Below, in pieces: positions 1 through 10,065 of a stretch of DNA of 64,000 nt; positions within the stretch are counted from its first letter, which is position 1; each line of letters begins with the position of its first letter. The DNA is from Linum tenue (lineage: Eukaryota; Streptophyta; Magnoliopsida; Malpighiales; Linaceae). The translations under genes were made by a program, and so were the position numbers. Under the pieces are notes generated by a model, which worked only from the letters and a program-made list of their open reading frames with translations, searched no databases and was not told the DNA's origin. The stretch is from NCBI GenBank assembly GCA_946122785.1, contig CAMGYJ010000007.1:41379587-41443586 (forward strand), in the 5' to 3' direction.

Positions 1-520
1 ACAAGTCAAGAATTCTGGAAAATATCTCAAATTTTACGTTAAACATAAACCCACACACATAGCATTCAATCCATACAATCTTTCACATATCTGAAACTAG
101 GGTTTACAATACCCAAGTCAAAAAGAGTACTACTTCATAGATAAACTAGGGATTACAACACAGAGAAGAGGAAGAACCATGGTGTGGTGTGTGACTTCCT
201 TCATTGTTGTAGAAATCACACCTTGGAAGGTGAAAATCCCCAATGTTCAAGCTTGGAGCAAACCCTAGAGCACTTCTTCTTTCTTGGTTTGTCAGTTTCT
301 CTCTCTAAAATTTAAAGAAGAAGAATAAGAAGAAGGCAATCTCTCACTAGGCTCCCGTCTTCAAGTTTCAGATCCAACATCCTATTATACCCAGATCGCG
401 CACTTCACAGTCTCAGATCACGACAGTGATCTGGAAGCTCGGACCGTGATCTTAGACAAAAGTGCACCATTTCATTTAAGGACTTCAAGGGTTGGGGAAG
501 ATTATCACGGTCTGGCGATC
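1..520 (-). repeat. Antisense Athila-type LTR fragment
   Basis: Read on the minus strand, this stretch has the layout of the other Athila-type LTRs in the window. A block of short palindromic motifs (391-520) is followed by a TATA-like box, then a purine-rich GAGAGA leader and AT-rich sequence. The right boundary with the plus-strand third-ORF relic is uncertain (about 480-520), and the left end is outside the window. No coding potential is visible. It could instead be part of the spacer of element X that happens to resemble an LTR. Confidence 0.45.
383..431 (-). promoter_or_regulatory. TATA-like box downstream of palindromic motif
   Basis: On the minus strand a TATAATA box (383-389) lies just downstream of an imperfect palindrome GATCACGACAGTGATC (416-431). 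Related half-sites CCGTGATC and ATCACGG lie nearby. This is the same palindrome-then-TATA order seen in the other LTRs of the window. Confidence 0.35.
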
Positions 521-1676
521 ATGATATCGTTTAGGCCCGCGAGGCGTAATAACTCTTCTAGCCTCCATGCTCTTTATGGTTTGGGACATGATCATGGACC
601 TAGTGTGGCGCAGAGTTTTGGAGATAAATGAGAGGATTTACAAAATCCTCACTCTAGAGTTCCTTTTCACCCTGCCGACCAAATTCGTCAAGGGAGCTGA
701 TTTAAAGGACAACCCTCTGATCAGCTTTAGTTTGGGAGGGGTCAAGTTGAGAGGCAGATGACGATGAGAGAATTCACTTTCGCTCCTGACATCTACCCTC
801 TAGAGTTCATCACCGACCGCGACTCCTAAATATATTTGAAGGCGGAAGTTGAGCTTCATTTTCCTCATGAATTCTGTGAGAATATCATGAAGATCCCTAG
901 CTTCCGACCCTGGGACGTGAAGCTGTCGAAGGGGGGTGAGGTTTTACTTGAGTTCCGACTCATTCATCATGTCATTTCTCGCTCAGTTGGCAGGAAGCAT
1001 GGGAGCAAGGGAAACCTCACAGCTAGAGATGCGACCTTCATCTAGAGCATGCAGAGCGACGTCCGGCTTCACCTGGGCCGAGCCATTTTGCTTACTCTTT
1101 CTCACCATGGGTCAGACAAGAGACTCCAAGCTTTGCATGGAAGAGGCTACATCACCAGGATCCCCAGACACCTTCGGGTTGATTTGACTGCAATCAAGAG
1201 TCAGCTAGATACCTACACGGTCCCAGTTCCATTTTCACATCTGAAGACCTATTTGAAGACTCTGGATCAGAATGAGGAAGGTATCCGAGGTGTTCGGGGC
1301 CTAGAGTTCACGAAGACCAACACAATGATTGTACATGGAGTTAATCACACTTTCCCTGGCCGTCCCAGTGGGAGGAGGCATAACTCATCTTCATAAAGTC
1401 CGTCTCAGCACGGATTCCATGTGGGACAGTCCAACCGTCCCCAGACATCTTATGCCGGAGACGCCCAAACATCCTTTGTTGATCTGGAGACCATCCTGAG
1501 GAACCAGTATAGGGACGCAGAGTGGAGGAACCATACGCTCGACTGCGCATGCCTTGATGAGGGAGAATGACCTGGACCCAGCTACGATTCCTCACCCTTT
1601 TGAGCGCACTCCTTTGCCGCGACCCTGCACCGTTGTGGAAGAGGATGGTGATAATGAGAGTTCAGACGAGCATTAG
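520..1676 (+). pseudogene. Decayed Athila third ORF of element X
   Basis: This is the remains of the extra ORF that Athila-type Ty3/Gypsy elements carry downstream of pol. Its function is unknown; it was historically called env-like. Open segments in different frames (about 567-761, 836-1045, 1049-1396) keep family features: EINERIYKILTLEFL followed by ISFSLGGVKL, then GYITRIPRHL, matching GPLITRLARHFG in Athila-2 below. It ends in an acidic tail and TAG at 1674-1676. Frameshifts and in-frame stops (for example after GGVKLRGR and in DRDS-stop-IYLK) make it non-functional. It belongs to the outer element into which Athila-1 inserted. Confidence 0.6.
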
Positions 1677-2987
1677 CCTCGTGTTCTAGATGGCACTACA
1701 GGGCCATTCCCTATCTTTTTCCTTCCTAGCTTGGACTATTGACGATTTCGTTTTACCTTTCGTTTCGAACATTAGTTTTTTGGTGCGTTTAATTTCCTTT
1801 GCTACCTACCTTAGATGTTCTATTTCAGTTTTTTCTTTTTGCACTACTACCTACTTTCTCTCTTAATGCCTCTTTTCTCATTTCCATGTTTGGTTTTGTG
1901 CCCCATTATCTTTTGATCACAGAGAACCTACACATTTGTGCCCCATCTTTCTCCCGACTACAATATTCCCAAATGGTAACTTCTTGTAATCCTAACATAG
2001 AGTTCCCACATTGAGGACAATGTGTCTCTCAAGTGTGTGGGGGAGGGGGGAATGCATTGCATAGTTTTAAATGGGTTGACATCGATTGCCATTTCGATTA
2101 GTCTACTTCCTCAATTATGAATGTAAAATGCTCATGGTTGCTTGTGGGAAGATGATTGATCGATTGAATAGGTTGTTGTAGTCAAAAGGCTAACATGAGT
2201 GTGTTTTGGAACCTTGAATGCACCACCCCAAAATTTTCAAATTTGAGGGTTCCAAAACAACTTGTTCCTTGTAACCCCCTACTCAATATGATTTGATTTG
2301 TTAGATAATTTATGTGTTTTGTTATCTAAGGGATAGTTGTATGATTGGAGTACCAGTGTGTGGGTAACTTTACTATCTTCCTCCTCTTTTGTGAGACGCT
2401 AATGCTTGCTACCTTAGGAAGGCATTTGTGCGGGATTCTCTTTTATGTGTGAACTAGGAGCTTTTAAAAATATATGCTAAGAAAAGGAAAAAAAGGTTCT
2501 CACGTGAGTGTCAACCAGGCAAAGAATTGAGATCAACCATCAAAGGATTGTTCTCTTGGCCCAGAGTGCCCTTCGAGGATGTGTTTGGGGTTTAGATAGC
2601 TTTATTGCATCCAGATCATATCTTACTACTTACTTCCCTCAAACAACTCTCCTCCTCATGGAATCATATGCTGAGGACCAAAGGTACCTTTTAGTGATTC
2701 ACGAGACCTCATAGCTCTCATTTGTACCCGACATGTGTGGCAACCTAATGTGGAGTGCAGGCTGGGACGTGTTGCTCGAGAAAATATGAATCCGACCATC
2801 AACTTCCGCACATGTGACCTTGAAAGGGACGAATATAATTCATTCGCTCTTGGTCATTAGGCATAGATGCTATTATGCAAAGAAGTTTGCAAAAGTTCGG
2901 TGTAATGTGCATGAACAAGGAAAAAGGAGACAAAAAAAAAACGACAACTCCTACAACAAAAGAAAGAATAAAAACACATTCAATAGT
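1677..2987 (+). other. 3' noncoding region of element X, with internal PPT-like tract
   Basis: This is AT-rich sequence without convincing ORFs. An AAGTGTGTGGGGGAGGGGGG tract at 2031-2050 follows TTGAGGACAATG, paralleling the tract found after the third ORF in Athila-1 and Athila-2. The region is interrupted by Athila-1 and resumes at 19144. Confidence 0.55.
2983..2987. repeat. Target-site duplication of Athila-1 (ATAGT), left copy
   Basis: ATAGT precedes the LTR start TGATAGACC and is repeated at 19139-19143 immediately after the 3' LTR end. This fixes the boundaries of Athila-1. Confidence 0.9.
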
Positions 2988-4344
2988 TGATAGACCGTCA
3001 TTTACACATGTTTTTACCCCTGTTCTTACACCGTTTGAGGTGTTGATTCTCGTGTTTTAGGCCGATTTCACGCTAGGTTGTGCTTGTTTGTGATATTTCA
3101 GGTCCTAGTACGTGAATGAAGGCTTGGGAGCGAGTCTGGGGTCGGTTGGACGAAGATCGGACGAATGGCGAGGTTTCAAGGAGGCTGCACGGCCAGAGCA
3201 GGGAGTCGCACGACCGTGCAACATGCAATCCAGGCCGTGCGCTTTTTGCCGAGGCCACGCACGGCCAACCCCTGAAACTCGCACGGCCGTGCAACGTGCA
3301 ACTCTGGCCGTGCGAGGTGGCTGAAGGTCGATTAATTGGTACGCTGCGTTTTGAGCAGCACGGCCAGAATGGTGATATGCACGGCCGTGCACCCTGGCCG
3401 TGCGAGTCGGGAAATCCTGGTTTTTAAAGCCTATTCCGAGCCAGAAGGAGGGAATTCGAGTTTTAGAGAGACAGAGCGATTCCTAGAGAGAGAAAGCGAC
3501 GAACAAGAGTCTCCAAGTGCCCTAGATCGATCTTCTACACCATTGGAGCTTGGTTTGAGCTTGGAGAAGTGCCGATTTAACGTCCAGGAGCAGAAATCCA
3601 TCTTCACAGTATGATTTCCGCGTCTGATTCTGCTTTTGCTTCTCTCTCCATGGAGTAGTTCCCCCATTCATCTGGGTATGGGAAACCCTAGTTCTGTGTG
3701 TTAGGTTTGATTGTATGAACCCAAGTATTGATTCTATGATATTGATTATATTCGATTGAGGTTTGAATGATTGAATGGCATGAATCCTGATCAAATTCCT
3801 GTTGTTTCTGCTTTAACCTAGAATGATAATATCTGCCTAGGTTAATAGAGTATCCTTAATTAAAGGTAGTGAATTGGTGACTTTAGTCGAGGAGCCAATT
3901 CACTATTCTGTACCGAATTCAATTCGGTAGTGGAGTTTTTGTTCATAGGGCCTCAATCTGTTTACTCCGGTGGAGGTTAGTCGCCCGCTAGAGACTCAGA
4001 TTGAGAGGGTCTGAAGACCTTTAGTCGAGACTTCAGACTGTTTGAGAACCTTCCGCAGTGTAACTATCATAGAAATTGAACTTGGTAATTACAATCCGGC
4101 TTAACTGCAGACTAGGGGGAACCATATCCGGGTGACCTCTCTTAACTTGAAAACAACCGTTTAGTTGCTTTGTTTGCTTGTTAGTTTAGATCTTCACTAA
4201 AGTTTCATTGCTAGATAATACGAATTCACTGAGTAGTCATCACATCTAGGACCCGGGTTGACATTAAAACCCAAACCCGCTATACTATGCTTTAGGAAGT
4301 GGTTACACTTGGCCATTTTCTAGAGTGACAGTAGGAGCGAGTCA
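2988..4344 (+). repeat. 5' LTR of Athila-1
   Basis: 1,357 bp, from TGATAGACCG to GCGAGTCA. Order: conserved start of U3, palindrome block (3186-3411), TATA-like TTTTTAAAG (3421-3429), GAGAGA-rich leader, conserved U5. The matching copy is split at 11969-12446 plus 18261-19138 (about 1,356 bp). Confidence 0.9.
3186..3429 (+). promoter_or_regulatory. GCACGGCCGTGC palindrome block and TATA-like box in Athila-1 LTR
   Basis: Three full or near-full palindromes, GCACGACCGTGC (3208-3219) and GCACGGCCGTGC (3281-3292, 3379-3390), are each flanked by left half-sites GCACGGCC and right half-sites GGCCGTGC. TTTTTAAAG follows at 3421. The half-site, palindrome, half-site order is repeated three times. 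This is probably the LTR promoter upstream region. The same block is at 12165-12392 in the 3' LTR. Confidence 0.6.
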
Positions 4345-4350
4345 AGTTTT

Positions 4351-4368
4351 TGGCGCCGTTGCCGGGGA
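4351..4368 (+). other. Primer-binding site (tRNA-Asp type) of Athila-1
   Basis: TGGCGCCGTTGCCGGGGA starts six bases after the LTR end. It is complementary to the 3' end of plant tRNA-Asp, the usual primer of Athila elements. Confidence 0.85.
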
Positions 4369-4492
4369 CGGCTAGGTTGTTGAAGAAAAGTGATTTCTGT
4401 TACTTTAGCATTTTCATTTTTTGCATTGAGTTTTTGTTCTTCCCACTTGTGCCTTCACGGGTTTGCATTGCTTAATTGTGTGCAGCTAGTGC

Positions 4493-7336
4493 ATGACCCA
4501 TAGCCAGTCAGGAGGTTTACTGCCGTTGAATCCTGAGATTGAGCGCACCTGCAGACAACTTCTGAGACAACAGCGAGCTAGACTGGCTACGGTGGAGCGC
4601 TGAGACGGCCAATTGACCAGCGACTCCGAGGACGAGCACGAGATGGAAGGCGATCAGAACCCACCTCCTCAGAACCAGATCATGGGGAACAACCAACACC
4701 CCCAGGGAGCTGGGAACCATCATCATCCACCACCACCGGGCCCCACCCTGGAGTACTACTATACTCCGCGGATTGCTGACATCCGCCCGGTCATCCTCTA
4801 TCCGCCCATTCCTGCAAACAACTTCGAGATCAAGCCATGCTGGATTCAGCTCATCACATCCTCTATCCAGTTCCATGGCTTGAAGGATGAGGAAGCCCGG
4901 GCACACCTTTCCCGTTTTCTGCAGCTGACGAATGGGTTCAAGCTAAATGGTGTTCCGGATGATGCAATCCGCCTTCACCTCTTCCCCCATTCTCTGGCGG
5001 GGAATGCTAAGAGGTGGTTGGAGACCCAGCCCCCATTGTCCATCACTTCTTGGGACGACCTGGCGGATAAGTTCGTGCACAGATATTATCCGGCATCGAA
5101 GACTACTGAGATTCAGCGGGAGATCACTCACTTCCGCCAAGAGCCAGATGAGTCCCTTCGTGATGCATGGGAGCGGTACATGGGATACTTCTGGTAGTGT
5201 CCCCATCATGGCTTCAGTGATGCTTTCACAGTGGGGAACTTCTACAGTGCCCTCACCCCAGACAGCCAGAGGGTGGTCGAGTCTCTATGCCCGGGAGGGG
5301 ATATCCTTACCAAGACTCCACCCGAGCTGAACCAGATGATCAGCACCTTGGCTGCCCGCGATCATTCCTGGGGGCAGAGCAGCAGAGGCAGGCATTCCCG
5401 GGACCGGGGTGTGCATGCCATGGAGGCCAGATCCGGGTTAGAGCAGCAGGTGGCTGAGTTGGTGCAGACACTGAAGCAGCCTAACAGTCTCCTTCCGGGC
5501 CGAGGTGTAGCTACGCCTCCAGTAGCTCAGTGTCAGTGGTGTGAGAGCCCAAATCACCTGGTGGAGGATTGTCAGTCTATGAGGGAGTCTTCTACTCCCC
5601 AAGAGCAGGTGAACTTCATAGCAAATGCTCGGCGCCTGGATCCATACAGCAGTACCTATAATGAGGGATGGCGCCAGCATCCCAACTTTGCCTGGAGCAA
5701 CAACACCAACAAACCACCTGGTTTCCCAGCACCAGCAGGTGGTTTCCAGCAGAGGCAGCCCTTCCAGGCTAGGCAGGGGCCACCACCACAGCAGCAGCCC
5801 TACCAGCCTAGGCAAGGGCAGCCATTCCAGCAGCCTCAGCGCCAGTTTGCTCCGCCTCCAGCAGCCGAAGCTCCAGATAATCAGATGGCTGAGCTGAAGA
5901 ATATTTTGGCAACTTTCATGACCACCAGCCAGGCGAATTTCAAGAGGGTGGACCAGAGCATAGCCTCTTTAGAGGCAGGGCAGAGGAACCAGGGTGCTAT
6001 TTTGCAAGATCTACAGCACCAAGTCGGTGTCCTAGCGCGCCAGCTTACTGCTCGGGCCCCGGGGACTCTTCCTGCCACCACTGTCCCTAATCCACGGGAC
6101 CCGCATGAGACCGCACATGCCATTTTCACCCTGAGCGGCAGGCCTACATCAGCTGATCCTGCCCCGACCAGGCGGGAGGAACCACTACCTGCTTCAGCAC
6201 TTCCAGCCGGTGATGCAGAAGTGCGGGTGGAGAAGGAAGCCCCTGCTCCCAAGCCACAACCAGTGGTTAAGGAGCACGTACCCCAGCTTCCCTTCCCCAC
6301 TCGCCTACACAAAGACAAGCTGGAGACTGAGTTTGCCAAGTTCATGGCAATGTTGAAGCAGCTTAACATCAGCGTACCATTTGTGGAGGCACTGTCGAAG
6401 ATGCCCAAGTACGCGAAGTTCATGAAAGATCTATGCACCAACAAGAAGAAACTTGGGGATCTTTCGACAGTGCTGCTGAGCGAGGAATGTTCTGCCATCC
6501 TGCAGAACAAGCTGCCTGAAAAGCGCAAGGACCCAGGGAGTTTTACTATCCCTCTTTCTATTGGCAGCATGCATGTAGGAAAGTCCTTGGCGGACCTAGG
6601 CTCTAGCATTAATGTCATGCCATATAAACTGTTCAAAAAGCTAAACCTAGGTGAACTTAGCCCTACTTGGATGAGCATTCAGCTAGCTGATCGTTCTGTT
6701 GTGCATCCTAGGGGTATCATAGAGGATCTGCTTGTTAATGTTGGTGCATTCACATACCCTGTTGATTTTGTTATCCTGGACATAAATGATGATGTGGATG
6801 TGCCTTTGATTCTGGGTAGACCATTTCTTGCCACCGCCAAGGCATTGATTGATGTGCATGATGGTAAACTGATCTTGCGTGCTGGGAATGAACAGGCTAC
6901 TTTTTCTGTGACTGAGTTTGATCATTGTGCTATGATTTCTGTTTCACCTGTGCATGCAATTTCTGATCAGGTACACGATCCTGTCGTGTATCCTTCTGCA
7001 CCTCTCATTTTGCAGGACCCGCCTATCATTCCTTCGCCGCCACTCCATCCAGTCTCGCCTCCGAACAAAAAGCTCAAGGAGGAGTGGCGGCCGAAGCCGC
7101 AGGTGGCTAAGCCTGCACGGAAGAAGGGTGGGGACCACTATGAGCTGGTCCCACCCCCTGCACCACGACCACCCTGGCCATCCGAGTACTCACTCGCCTG
7201 CATCTTGCCGGATGGCCAGGTCGAGTTGACCAATGCTGGTGGCTGCACCCGTCGGGTGCATGGCCATCATCTGAAGCTGTACCTCAAGAGTGATGTGGAT
7301 CCGCTCTTGGAGGCACCTGTTCCTGCACCCCGCTGA
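4493..7336 (+). pseudogene. Athila-1 gag-protease ORF with in-frame stops, fused to an integrase-tail-like C terminus
   Basis: The frame begins MTHSQSGGLLPLNPEIERTC, as in Athila-2, but is cut by TGA at 4601-4603 and TAG at 5195-5197; it is open again to 7336. Domains in order: retrotransposon gag (FVHRYYPASKTTEIQREI, RDAWERYMGYFW), a CCHC zinc knuckle (CQWC-ESPN-H-LVED-C) near 5531, a Pro/Gln-rich linker, and a retropepsin with DLGSS at about 6595-6610 and ILGRPFLATAKALIDVH. Where RT should follow there is a proline-rich segment (IPSPPLHPVSPP, VPPPAPRPPWP). The ORF then ends with DGQVELTNAGG and HHLKLYL, resembling the integrase tail of Athila-2 (IEIANPQ, HRLKLYL). RT, RNaseH and the integrase core have been lost. 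An acceptor-like TTGTGTGCAG precedes the start codon. Confidence 0.8.
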
Positions 7337-7364
7337 GTATCCACCATGGGCGTCCAGCTAAAAG

Positions 7365-7405
7365 ACGGTAAAGAAGCGCTTGTGGGGAGGCAACCCCACC
7401 GAGGT
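7365..7405 (+). other. Conserved hairpin after pol in Athila-1
   Basis: AAGCGCTT is followed by a perfect hairpin GTGGGGAGGCAACCCCAC (7382-7399; 6-bp stem, 6-base loop). The same element is at 34719-34736 in Athila-2, at the same place after the integrase end. Role unknown. Confidence 0.6.
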
Positions 7406-7521
7406 TTGCATTTTCTTACTCTTTTTCCTTTGATTTTGTGTGTTTTTGAGTCTTGAGACGTTGATCCAGAGTCAAGTGTCGTTTTTGAGTGAATACAGGT
7501 TGATTTCGGGACTCCAGCAAG

Positions 7522-7861
7522 TCGCACGGCCAGGACCTCCACTTGCACGGCCGTGCAGATATCCCGCCTTGGCCGTGCGAGCCCTCGGTAAAAAGCGCAC
7601 GGCCAAATGTGCAAGGTGCACGGCCGTGCGCATCTCCTCGGCCAGGCCGTGCGTCTGCACGGGCATCAATCTGCCTCGCACGGCCGTGCGGATATCCCGC
7701 CTTGGCCGTGCGAGCCCTCGTAAAAAAGTGCACGGGCAAAATCAGCCGTGCACGGCCGTGCGCATCGCCTCGGCCAGGCCGTGCCGGCCTGCACGGGCAA
7801 AATCAGCCGTGCACGGCCGTGCGCCCTGCCCGTGCGGCCGAGGCACGGGCTATTTAAATGG
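7522..7861 (+). promoter_or_regulatory. Internal copy of the GCACGGCCGTGC palindrome block with TATA-like TATTTAAA
   Basis: Between the gag-protease ORF and the third ORF lies a dense array of GCACGGCCGTGC palindromes and GCACGGCC/GGCCGTGC half-sites. It ends in CTATTTAAATGG (TATTTAAA 7851-7858). This is the same motif family, in the same order, as the LTR block of this element. ORFs crossing it are by-products of the GC-rich repeats. It may be an internal promoter for the third ORF; this is inference. Confidence 0.5.
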
Positions 7862-8039
7862 CCTGCACGGCCATTTTGGTCAGAAAACCCAAACCCACTC
7901 GCAGGAATCCTCTGCCCTCGCCGGAAAACCGCGCCAAACACACCCTTTTTCGATTTTTTCGGCCACTTTGGGTAATTTTTTCACCAATCCAACAACAAAC
8001 CCACTCTTTCTACACCCAAAGCGGCCTATCCCCCGATTT

Positions 8040-8125
8040 TGAGCGAGTTTGGGCGACGTTTTTGTCGCCGGAGGCGATTTCCGGCGAGACTCCGGCGAGG
8101 CTCCGACGAGCATTTCCGGCCAGTT
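8040..8125 (+). repeat. TTCCGGCGA-type short direct repeats
   Basis: Irregular repeats of CCGGCGA/TTTCCGG in a GC-rich leader upstream of the putative ORF3 intron. A similar run is at 35405-35475 in Athila-2. This would be 5' untranslated leader if the internal promoter is used. Confidence 0.4.
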
Positions 8126-8192
8126 TTTCGGCGTTTCGTCGCTTCCATTGCCTTCCCCTCATCATCCCCTACACCTCTACTTGAGTCTCCAG

Positions 8193-8687
8193 GTTTGATT
8201 TTGCCCCTAACTATGTTTTTTGTGGAGAATTGAGTGTGTAGGGTGTATGTTAGAGAACCTTATTCAATCATGTGATTTTTGTGAAATTGATTGAGGGGAA
8301 TGCATGGGATGTGATTGAATTATGTTGGGCTAAGTCCCCTTTACTTGTTTGAGCCCTTGTGTGCAAGAATTTGGTCAATTTCATGTTTCACTTAGTAATG
8401 CACACAAGGTGTTCGATGAAATGCCTGTTTTCCATGCCATGTTGTGGCCACCGGTTGGGGCCCTTAATGATGTAGTTTGAGGGTGTATTTGCTATGGATG
8501 TGAACATTGAGTTGCCTATTTTCTTGTGAATGTGCACCCCCACCCCGATTATGCTTGATTTATCGAGCTTTTGACCCCCGAACTATGGATGAAACCATGG
8601 TTAGGCTGTTTTCTGTTCTTAAGTGTGGGGGTGTGCTTGACCGTTTCTTTGGCTCTTTTGGTTCCACTTTGGGTTATTGTTTTGCAG
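8193..8687 (+). other. Putative intron upstream of the Athila-1 third ORF
   Basis: The donor is TCTCCAG|GTTTGATT at 8193 and the acceptor TATTGTTTTGCAG at 8687, ending four bases before the ORF3 start codon. An equivalent donor/acceptor pair is present in Athila-2 (35553 and 35878). A PPT-like AAGTGTGGGGGTG lies inside near 8620. Seen directly: the dinucleotides, the pyrimidine-rich acceptor and the shared position. Splicing itself is inferred. Confidence 0.45.
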
Positions 8688-8691
8688 GGCA

Positions 8692-10065
8692 ATGGCGAAA
8701 CCTAATCTCCAGCACCCGTTCATCCGGGATCTCAGGAGGGCCCCCACCGCAGAGCGCTTCATGGAGGTCGCGGAAACACCGTTTGGGGCCCACCACTGCT
8801 GGTCCAAACGGGAGTTTCGGCGATTGCACTGCTACGAGCAGCTCTCCGCCGCGGTCGCCAACACCGCATGGCGCCGTCTACTCCAGATCTGCGAGAAGGT
8901 CTACTACGAGCCTGTGTGGGAGTTTTACACGACCTTCAAGCACAATACCACGACCGACTGCCAGGACGGTACAGCCGTCCAATTCAGGCTGGGCAGTGTC
9001 CCCCGGTCCTTGAGCTACCATGAGCTGGCCGAGGCTCTCGACCTCGACGACCGTCGGCACTACCTCCCCGAGGCCAATGATGCGCCGGAGGTGGATTTCG
9101 GGCGACTGTACACCACCCTGGCTCGGCCAGGCCAGACGCGCCCCTTCCGGTCCGGGAGGACGAAGGCATCCACCCTACAGATCGACAACCGACTTCTCCA
9201 CCACCTGCTGACGAAGTCTTACACCCCTGCAGGAGACAGTGCCAGCGCCATCACAAAGAGGACCCTGTACTTCATCCATTCGATCCGCCAGTGCCAGCAT
9301 CCTCTCCACCTGGGTTCGGTGGTTGCGAAGACCTTCGAGAAGACGGCTACAGAGCTGAAGAGCCTCCAGTGCGCCCCCCTCATCACCCGCCTGGTCACCT
9401 TCTTTGGCCTTTCACTGCAGGGGTGCACCGAGGAGGGGGACACCCTCATCTTTGGCAGCAAGACGATCGGGAAGATGCTGCTGTTGCGGGAGAGGAACGG
9501 TGTTCAGTGGGTCGATGGATTTCCGGAGCCTCCGATCCCCGCGGAGCCCGTAACCGAGGCCCAGCCAGAGGGCCAAGAGGAGGAGGCTGCCGATGAGGTG
9601 GACCCCGAGGAGGTGGATGCTGCTGCTGCTGCTGCTGATGATCCACCACAGACTGACTTCCATTTCGGGGGTAGCAGCTCCGCGTTCCAGGGCCAGGATT
9701 ACTTTGCCCATCAGTTCGAGCAGCTGAGGATCCAGAACCAGCTGATCCTCGACCAGCAGATGCAGTTCCAGCAGCAGTACGCGGCAGATCAGGCCGAGTA
9801 CCGGAACAGGATGGATGCTTATGACGTGCGGCTGAACACGATCCAGACTCAGCAGGACGTGACTCTCGCCCACATCGAGCGGGAGAAGCGCCGTTCACGG
9901 CGCATGCAGGAGGTTCAGCAGCACCTGCTTCAGCTGATTCCTGGCGATCCACCTGTCTGGAGGACTCCCTGGGATGACTCCCCTCCACATGACGGTGCTG
10001 CTGGCGCTGCTGATGATGATGCGTTCATGAACGACATCGACCTCGACGATCTTGGCGACGAGTAG
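8692..10065 (+). CDS. Athila-1 third ORF (Athila ORF1 / plant transposon protein type), 457 aa
   Basis: The extra ORF of Athila retrotransposons; its biochemical role is not established. ATG at 8692 (MAKPNLQHPF) is preferred because it is the first ATG after the TTTTGCAG acceptor. The globular part, residues about 20-260, contains YYEPVWEFYTTF, VQFRLGSVPRSLSYHELAEALDL and, near residue 235, APLITRLVTFFGLSL. Next come an acidic Glu/Asp-Ala stretch with a (GCT)n-encoded poly-Ala run, a Gln-rich likely coiled coil (about 340-420; LILDQQMQFQQQYAADQAEY), and an acidic end. No signal peptide or membrane span is visible, so 'env-like' refers only to gene position. It is intact although this element's gag is broken and pol deleted. 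Confidence 0.8.
   Translation: MAKPNLQHPFIRDLRRAPTAERFMEVAETPFGAHHCWSKREFRRLHCYEQLSAAVANTAWRRLLQICEKVYYEPVWEFYTTFKHNTTTDCQDGTAVQFRLGSVPRSLSYHELAEALDLDDRRHYLPEANDAPEVDFGRLYTTLARPGQTRPFRSGRTKASTLQIDNRLLHHLLTKSYTPAGDSASAITKRTLYFIHSIRQCQHPLHLGSVVAKTFEKTATELKSLQCAPLITRLVTFFGLSLQGCTEEGDTLIFGSKTIGKMLLLRERNGVQWVDGFPEPPIPAEPVTEAQPEGQEEEAADEVDPEEVDAAAAAADDPPQTDFHFGGSSSAFQGQDYFAHQFEQLRIQNQLILDQQMQFQQQYAADQAEYRNRMDAYDVRLNTIQTQQDVTLAHIEREKRRSRRMQEVQQHLLQLIPGDPPVWRTPWDDSPPHDGAAGAADDDAFMNDIDLDDLGDE

Noticed and set aside
3186..3411. CRISPR-like array
   Set aside because: The repeats are short palindromes with irregular spacing in plant LTRs, with no cas genes and no constant repeat/spacer length.
3073..3614. 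Cluster of overlapping ORFs on both strands in the Athila-1 LTR
   Set aside because: They arise because GCACGGCC-type repeats lack stop codons in several frames. They lie wholly inside the LTR and overlap each other on both strands.
5881..6678. 265-aa antisense ORF in Athila-1 gag (and similar ones at 30555-31220)
   Set aside because: Mirror frame of a conserved gag-protease coding region, with biased composition.
7267..8184. ORFs up to 200 aa across 7440-8042 and antisense partners
   Set aside because: Same cause: a GC-rich palindrome block. The products are low-complexity Arg/Ala/Gly-rich with no homologous counterpart in Athila-2.
8692..10065. True retroviral-type envelope gene
   Set aside because: No signal peptide, transmembrane segment or cleavage site is visible in this ORF or in 35883-37322 or 53009-54142. 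The name env-like reflects position only.
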